Source of the DNA: Acytostelium subglobosum LB1
Lineage: Eukaryota > Evosea > Eumycetozoa > Acytosteliales > Acytosteliaceae
Reading direction: 5' to 3'
Assembly: GCF_000787575.1 (NCBI RefSeq)
Contig: NW_012236523.1
Coordinates: forward strand, 125,854-189,853
DNA: 64,000 nucleotides
Shown: piece by piece, positions 58,701 through 64,000 of the stretch
Layout of the letters: every line of letters starts with the position of its first letter
Position numbering within the stretch: position 1 is the first letter of the stretch
Made by a program: the position numbers and the translations under genes
Notes under the pieces: model-generated
What the model saw: the letters and a program-made list of their open reading frames with translations, nothing else
Told to the model about the DNA's origin: nothing
The model's database searches: none

Positions 58701-60834
58701 GTAAGGGCCCTTGTTGCTCTTCTTCTCCATCAGATAGGTTACCAGTGCGATGGTCTGGATTGTCTTGCCCAGACCCATCTCATCTGCCAGAATACCATTG
58801 AGCTTGTTGTTGTAGAGTGATACGAGCCACTGCAGACCCTGCATCTGATAGGGTTTCAGTTGGCCACCTTCTAGCAGCAGGGGTTGATCGGGGATCTCCT
58901 CCACAATCGAGTGAGCCTTTGAGTAGTAAGAGTGCGCCTTGCTGACAAGTGGCGCAGACTGTGTGGTACCGGTCTTGGGTGATAGGGGCTCGGCGCCAAC
59001 CTCAGGCTCGACCTCCTCGGTCGTGGTCATCTTCTCCTTCTGAATGAGATGTGAGATCTTGTCGAGGAATTCGTTGGTCTGATCAAAGAGCTCACGCAGA
59101 CGCTGGTTCTTGGTCTGCTCCAGCAGCTTGAGGTACTTGCTCTCATCGTTGGTCTTGAGCGCACGCAGACGCTCACGCTCCTCACGCTCACGCTGTTGTT
59201 GCTCGCGCTTCTCCAGCTGCACAAAGTAGTTGGTCACGCGCTTCGATACCTTCTTGACCTTGACCATCTTGTTGGCGTGGTACTCCTTGAAGTCCTTGCC
59301 ATGTTGCAGGACGGACGAGATGAATGTTTGGAAACGTGTCTTCTCCACTTCCTCCTGTTGTTGCTGCTTGGTGCGCGTCGCATCGCGCGACGGCTTCTTC
59401 ACCTTGTTGGCAGACGAGTGGCCAGTGCCGCCCACCTTGCTCGAGCTGGCGCCCACATTGTTCTCGAGGGCGTACTCAAGCATCTCTGTGCGCACCTTGC
59501 GCTGCAGGTCAAACAGTGTCAGCTGCTTGAGCTCGACAGTCAGCTGCAGGCGAAGTGTGTCGTCGGTGCACGTCAATAGTAGCTCCCTAACGTCGATGAT
59601 CCTGCGGCTCATGCGACTCTTGATCGCGCTCTCTTCAGACTCTTTGAGCGTCATAAAGTCGACTGGCGCAGGCTTCAGGGACTCGACGGGTGGCAGAACG
59701 TATTGTGGCTGTGGGGGTGGTGGAGGTGCCTGTATCTGGATGGGTGGTGGCGCGGCAACGACTTGTTGTTGCTGTTGCTGCATCGATACTGATATTACAG
59801 GAGGGGAGGATATCAACAGGCCTCCGGGTGTGGCTGGCGCGCTGCCGGGTGCGACGCCCATGGGCATTGGTTGTGACATATACATCGCCGTTGGGTGTGC
59901 AGAGGCGTTCACGGATTGCGCAGAGGGTGACACAACACCACCTGTAGCGACCGCCGTTGCTGATGTTGGTTGTGTGACGCTGTTGGGTTTGGGAAATGAC
60001 GCCAGCAACTTGCTCTTGGACACGTTGAGCAGGGCCATGAGCTCGGGCGCAATGGGCTCGGTCGGCAATCCCTTCTGCGTCTGCTCGATCCATGTGGAGA
60101 TGTATGAGAATGCCTTGAGCTGTAGCTTTAGCAGGTCGATTTGCTCTTGCGTCAGTACGACGCGTGGTAGTTGTCCTGGTTGCTGTGGCTGTTGTTGCTG
60201 TGAGGGCATGCCAGGCGACTTGACCGTCTGGGCACTCTTTGGGAAGGTCCTCTTCAGCACTGTATTGACTCTGTTGATCAGTTCTGTCTCCTGACTTGAC
60301 AGCTGAAGTGAAGGTCGATTCTTGACCACCAAGTACACGCAGTTTTGATAAGCTTTATCGTTGAAGTCATATGCAGTGTTGTGATAGTTATCCAGGCGCT
60401 ATTGTTGTGATTGATTGTGAGTGAGTGAGTGATCGTGATTGACTTGGAGTCGATGCCTCGCCATTGAACTACTTACTTGGTATATTTCAATGTACTTCTC
60501 TTTTGTTAATATGGGTATCTTTTGCTGTTGTGGCTGCTGTTGTTGTTGTTGCTGTGGATTTACAGGTTGTTGTTGTTGTGGTGTAGACTGCTGCTGCACC
60601 ACTCCAGTTGGCTGCTGTGGCACGCCCATCCCTGGCTGTTGCGGCTGCTGTTGCTGCTGCTGCTGCGGCAGTTGTTGTTGCTGTTGTATCAGCTGTTGTT
60701 GGTGTAGCTGCCCAGTGGCCGCCTCGGCATATTGATATTGTGGCTGCTGTGTGCGTACCATTATGGGTGAGGAGATAGGCGGAGTCTGAGGCATCGGCTG
60801 CCCAACAGGCTGCTGCTGCTGTGTTGGTTGCTGT

Positions 60835-60866
<32 letters not shown>

Positions 60867-61038
60867 CTGCTGCGCAGGAGGAGGTGCCATCTTGCTCATT
60901 AGCATCTGCTGTTGAATCATATGATGTTGTTTGGCTGCTGTTTGTTGCTGCTGTTGTAACTGCTGTTGTTGGATCTGCTGCTGTTGCTGCTGCTGTGTTT
61001 GTTGAGTTTGTTGTTGTGTAGTCGGCGTCGTCGGGGGT

Positions 61039-61070
<32 letters not shown>

Positions 61071-61493
61071 TTGCTGGAACTGATTGATCTGATTCTCAAT
61101 GGGACCCATCATGTATGATGACTGCTGCTGCGGCTGGTGCTGTGTCTGTTGAGGTTGCTGCTGTTGCTGCTGCTGCATTGAGATCATCATTGGTGGAGAC
61201 TCAGTCTGCTGAGGTTGCTGTTGCTGTTGCTGTTGATGCTGCTGCTGCATATGAAGCATCTGTTGATATTGCTGATTGTAGTCGGTGGCATTGGGTGCTG
61301 CCGATCCATTGACTGCCAGTGATGATGACGACTGAGATGACTGAGGCGGCGATGCAGTCTGCTGTGTACTATTGCTCTGTTGACCGAGTGCCAGTGTGTG
61401 TTGTTGATGCTGCTGCTGCAGTGCGTGAGGAAACTGCTGATGTTGATATGATGCCGCCGGTGCTTGCAATGGAGACGTAGTGACTGGATTCAT
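55783..61493 (-). CDS. SWI/SNF-family chromatin remodelling ATPase (BRM/BRG1-type)
   Basis: Three exons, 61493-60477, 60398-56424 and 56346-55783 (1851 residues). The first 340 residues are nearly pure Gln/Pro low complexity. Next come a QLQ motif (TQEQIDLLKLQLKAFSYI, about 420) and an HSA domain (about 690-765, FISSVLQHGKDFKEYHANKM). The Snf2 ATPase contains ILADEMGLGKTIQTIAL, MIVDEGHRMKN, LLLTGTPLQNSLPELWALLN and DRAHRIGQ. A SnAC-like region (EEVELFEKMDRDRGELEAKQ) and a C-terminal bromodomain (about 1575-1670, RDYPDYYNIIKEPIDMKTIK, then FYNAQIYNCSGSEV) complete the BRM/BRG1 layout. It slides or evicts nucleosomes and reads acetyl-lysine. The last exon is Asn/Ser-rich with an acidic end. It is probably the main SWI/SNF or RSC ATPase of the organism. 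Confidence 0.96.
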
Positions 61494-62596
61494 TCATATG
61501 CGTTGATGTATCCAATGTATCTATCTATCTATGTAATCTATGTAATCTATCTATGTATCTATGTATGTATATGATGCCCAACCTCTTGTGATTGTGATTG
61601 ATATGTTTATAATATATATGTCGGTTATGTATTCTTCGGTGTCGATATCGTTATCGTCGTCGTTTCGATTCTGTGTCTGTATGATATGATTATAAGTATG
61701 AGAGTATGAGTATGAGGTCAAATTGATTGAATGAATGATTGAATAGTTGATGGGCATGTGTGGCTGACCAGTCAACAACAATGTGGACATGTGAATGGAT
61801 GAATGAATGTACTCAACAATCGCTATCGTCTACACATCAATAATAATTATAATATGCACAATAAACAACAAATAAATAATATGTACACATACTTGTACAA
61901 AGAGCAAGGACCTGTAGGCCTAGCTGTCCCTCTACCGTGATTGGTACAAAAGGGATATCGAATTAATAGATGGATGATGGATGATGGTTGATGTTCAATC
62001 AATCAATCAATCAATCAAACAATCAATCCACGATCCAATTGTTGCAATCTATTTATAATATATTAATATATATGTTGATGATGATGATTTGGTGTAGATG
62101 GTGTTTCGTTGATAGTTCAGCTCCCCGGTGGGCGTGTCTGACCTGAGATAACGTGATGCTATGATATGTACCTTAACTGACTAAACAGGTGACCCTGATT
62201 GATTGAAACTGACTGTTATTGTTGTTTAAATATTAATGTATTGTAATGTACCAATTTGTTTGAATTAATTGGGGCGCCTCTTCTGTACAGTACTGATGAT
62301 GATATGATATTATATGAGATGTGAGGGGATAGATTGATGATGATGTTGGTTGCTTGATTGTTTTGTTATGTTGTGATGGCGCCTTTGTTGAACAACTTGC
62401 AAGGTGGTTGAGTGAGTGAGAGATGTTTCACTTGATTCATTCAACTCACCCCACTCAACCAACCCCCAATTCATTAAAATAATTTCTTTTGACCACTCAC
62501 TTTCCAATTTCATTCTTAATGGAACTTCAACAATCAATCAATTTTCATATATTGGAACAATTCCCTGGGGCAGTATTTTAATATTAAATATGATAA
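61494..62596. other. Intergenic region, 1.1 kb
   Basis: Immediately upstream of the SNF2 start are ATCTATCTATGT repeats. Further on are a CAATCAATCAATCAATCAATC run in plus orientation (about 61996-62030) and an AT-rich block. Two short GC-richer islands stand out: about 61900-61960 (contains AGGACCTGTAGGCCTAGCTGTCC) and about 62115-62195 (contains AGCTCCCCGGTGGGCGTGTC). Neither gives a convincing gene or known RNA. Small frames at 62310-62620 lack support. Confidence 0.45.
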
Positions 62597-64000
62597 TTAT
62601 GATACCAATATTGAACTAGTTAGAATACAGAGTAGAGTGAAACTGACAATTAAAAATGGATTGGAACTTGGTGATCGTATTCCAGAATTGGCTCTTGGGT
62701 CCTCGAGCATTGAATCTAGATAGATGTTAGTAACATGGAAATGATTGATTGATGGATTGGTTTGCAACTAGTTACACATACCTCCACACTTTGATCTTTG
62801 TCTCTCTTTGTGTGATATATCAATAGGATTCTTGCACCTGTAACAATTGTTTGGATCACATTCTCCACTGTTCTCTTGGCAAACTGATCCACACACGACT
62901 GGAGATATAAATATTAGTATCAATTATTGATTGATTGATGAGATGATGGATTGATACAGTGGTACATACCATTGACACTACATGTATCTTTATCTGTACA
63001 TGTACATGTACCATTGATACATAGACCTGAACATTGAGTAGTGCATTGATTTGGTTGGTAGTTGATTGCAGCCCATACATTGATTGCTCCATATCCTTTA
63101 TAATTGTCTGGTGATGAGATTGATGATGCTGTTGATATCAATGCCTCTCGAACCATTGATGGTGTCCAATCAGGATGTGCCTCCATTACTAGTGCAGCTG
63201 AACCAGCAATCAATGGTGTAGATATACTAGTGCCACTGACAAACTCATATGAAGATGGTGAACTTGCAGCTGCAGAGTATATGAGCATTCCTGGACCAAC
63301 TACCTCTGGTTTGCGACGACCATCTGCTGTAGGTCCAATCGAACTAAATGTGGCAATAACATCAAAGTTGTCCACAGCTCCCACTGATATACATTCACGA
63401 CAGTCTGATGGAGGTGTGATTCCACTCACCCCATTGTTTCCACTTGATACCACAACCAACATTCCCTTCTGATGTGCAATGTCCACAGCCTTTGATATTG
63501 AAGATGTTCCATCCACCTCCCAATACTTGAACCAAGCACTATATCCAAGTGAGATTGAGGCGACACGAGCACCTTGTGAATGTCCCCATTCCAAAGCTGA
63601 TATAAGGTAGTCCTCTTCAACAGGTACTTCCTTATCAATAATCTCCTAAGTATTAACATTGTTAGTAAATCTATGTTGTTTGATTGATTAATTGAATGGT
63701 AGGGTATATCAACATGGTTCAATGGAACGTCTTATGGAAGGATAGATGGAATGATTGAGGCATAATGTTACCGTTTTGGCGAGTATATAGTTGGCCTTGT
63801 GTGCCACACCAATGATTGATCCAGGCATCCATCCACCAATGTTGGAAAGTACATTGGTCCCATGTCTATTTTGAACATCTATATAGTCAAACAAGTTAAT
63901 AAATCGATTAATCAATCGAGATACCGTGATCATACCTCCAAGTTGACCTTGAGTGTTTCCAGTGTTGTTGATAAAGTCTTTCTCAGCTATAATGTTGCAG
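62597..64000 (-). CDS. Subtilisin-like serine protease with Cys-rich region and hydrophobic C-terminus, 5'-partial
   Basis: Exons visible are beyond 64000-63936, 63878-63772, 63645-62970, 62898-62782 and 62715-62597. The catalytic His is in NRHGTNVLSNIGG, the oxyanion-region Asn in VVVSSGNNGVSG, and the nucleophile Ser in FVSGTSISTPLIAGSAALVM. The Asp and any signal peptide or propeptide lie right of the window. After the S8 domain comes a Cys-rich, EGF-like stretch (CTTQCSGLCINGTCTCTDKD, then CQENSGECDPNNCYRCKN). The end is a small-residue/hydrophobic tail (NPFLIVSFTLLCILTSSILV) that could be a GPI-anchor signal or membrane helix. Exon joins are in frame with GTATG-type donors. It is probably a surface or secreted protease; substrate unknown. 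Confidence 0.88.

Noticed and set aside
59230-60294. 354-codon plus-strand open frame antisense to the SNF2 gene
   Set aside because: It mirrors the Gln/Pro-rich and charged SNF2 coding strand, yields Cys/Val/Leu runs and contains no domain. The sense strand has clear Snf2 homology.
60477-61493. Long CAG/CAA repeat region considered as a mobile or satellite repeat
   Set aside because: It is imperfect, in frame and interspersed with Pro/Met/Ser, typical of dictyostelid poly-Gln coding sequence.
62150-62200. Possible C/D-box snoRNA (GTGATGC ... CTGA elements)
   Set aside because: The C-box match is imperfect and CTGA occurs by chance often; no terminal stem or guide could be defined.

Overview
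The window reads as nuclear DNA of a social amoeba (dictyostelid). Coding exons carry long Gln, Asn, Ser and Thr tracts. Introns are short (about 50-120 bp) with GTAAGT/GTATGT donors. Spacers are AT-rich, and the standard genetic code is used throughout. The gene content (gelsolin-related protein, B-box/propeller proteins, Thg1, a GT10 fucosyltransferase, tandem PHD-SET protein) fits Dictyostelia. Coding GC looks higher than in Dictyostelium discoideum, which might suit an Acytostelium-like species, but that is a guess. No tRNA, rRNA, CRISPR or intact transposon was found.

Layout, left to right. A gelsolin-related gene runs off the left edge. It is followed by adenylate kinase, a BORCS6-like lysosome-positioning subunit, and an E2F transcription factor. 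Next is a dihydroxyacetone kinase whose reading frame continues into a YqfB-type ASCH domain. A C2/MUN/GRAM priming-factor-like protein and signal peptidase subunit 2 follow. From 18.8 to 20.1 kb there is an unusually AT-rich gap holding a candidate small secreted protein and a perfect hairpin. Then come a metallo-beta-lactamase hydrolase, an FN3/coiled-coil protein, MIC60, a tandem PHD-SET protein, mitochondrial acyl carrier protein, an F-box/LRR protein, a mitochondrial helical-repeat protein, tRNA-His guanylyltransferase (Thg1) and a possible 47-residue membrane protein.

From 39.2 to 44.9 kb lies a head-to-tail array of three intact B-box/coiled-coil/beta-propeller genes and one truncated, frameshifted copy. 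It is followed by a BTB-BACK-MATH gene, ribosomal protein eL34 (with a 14-nt microexon), an alpha-1,3-fucosyltransferase, RMI1, PTAR1, TRM1, a SWI/SNF-type ATPase with bromodomain, and a subtilisin-like protease that runs off the right edge.

The genes are mostly housekeeping and do not form one pathway, but loose themes recur: mitochondria (ACP, MIC60, helical-repeat protein, dual-targeted TRM1), tRNA modification and repair (Thg1, TRM1, and perhaps the ASCH domain), chromatin and genome maintenance (PHD-SET, SNF2, E2F, RMI1), and membrane traffic (BORCS6, C2/MUN, PTAR1, SPCS2). Genes are packed as convergent pairs 58-130 bp apart and divergent pairs sharing 0.16-1.0 kb promoters. Introns and UTRs carry a strand-polarised TCAATCA tetranucleotide signature. 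All exon structures given were assembled by eye from splice consensus and frame continuity; total lengths are multiples of three in every complete multi-exon gene. The DhaK-DhaL-ASCH fusion is the most novel architecture seen.
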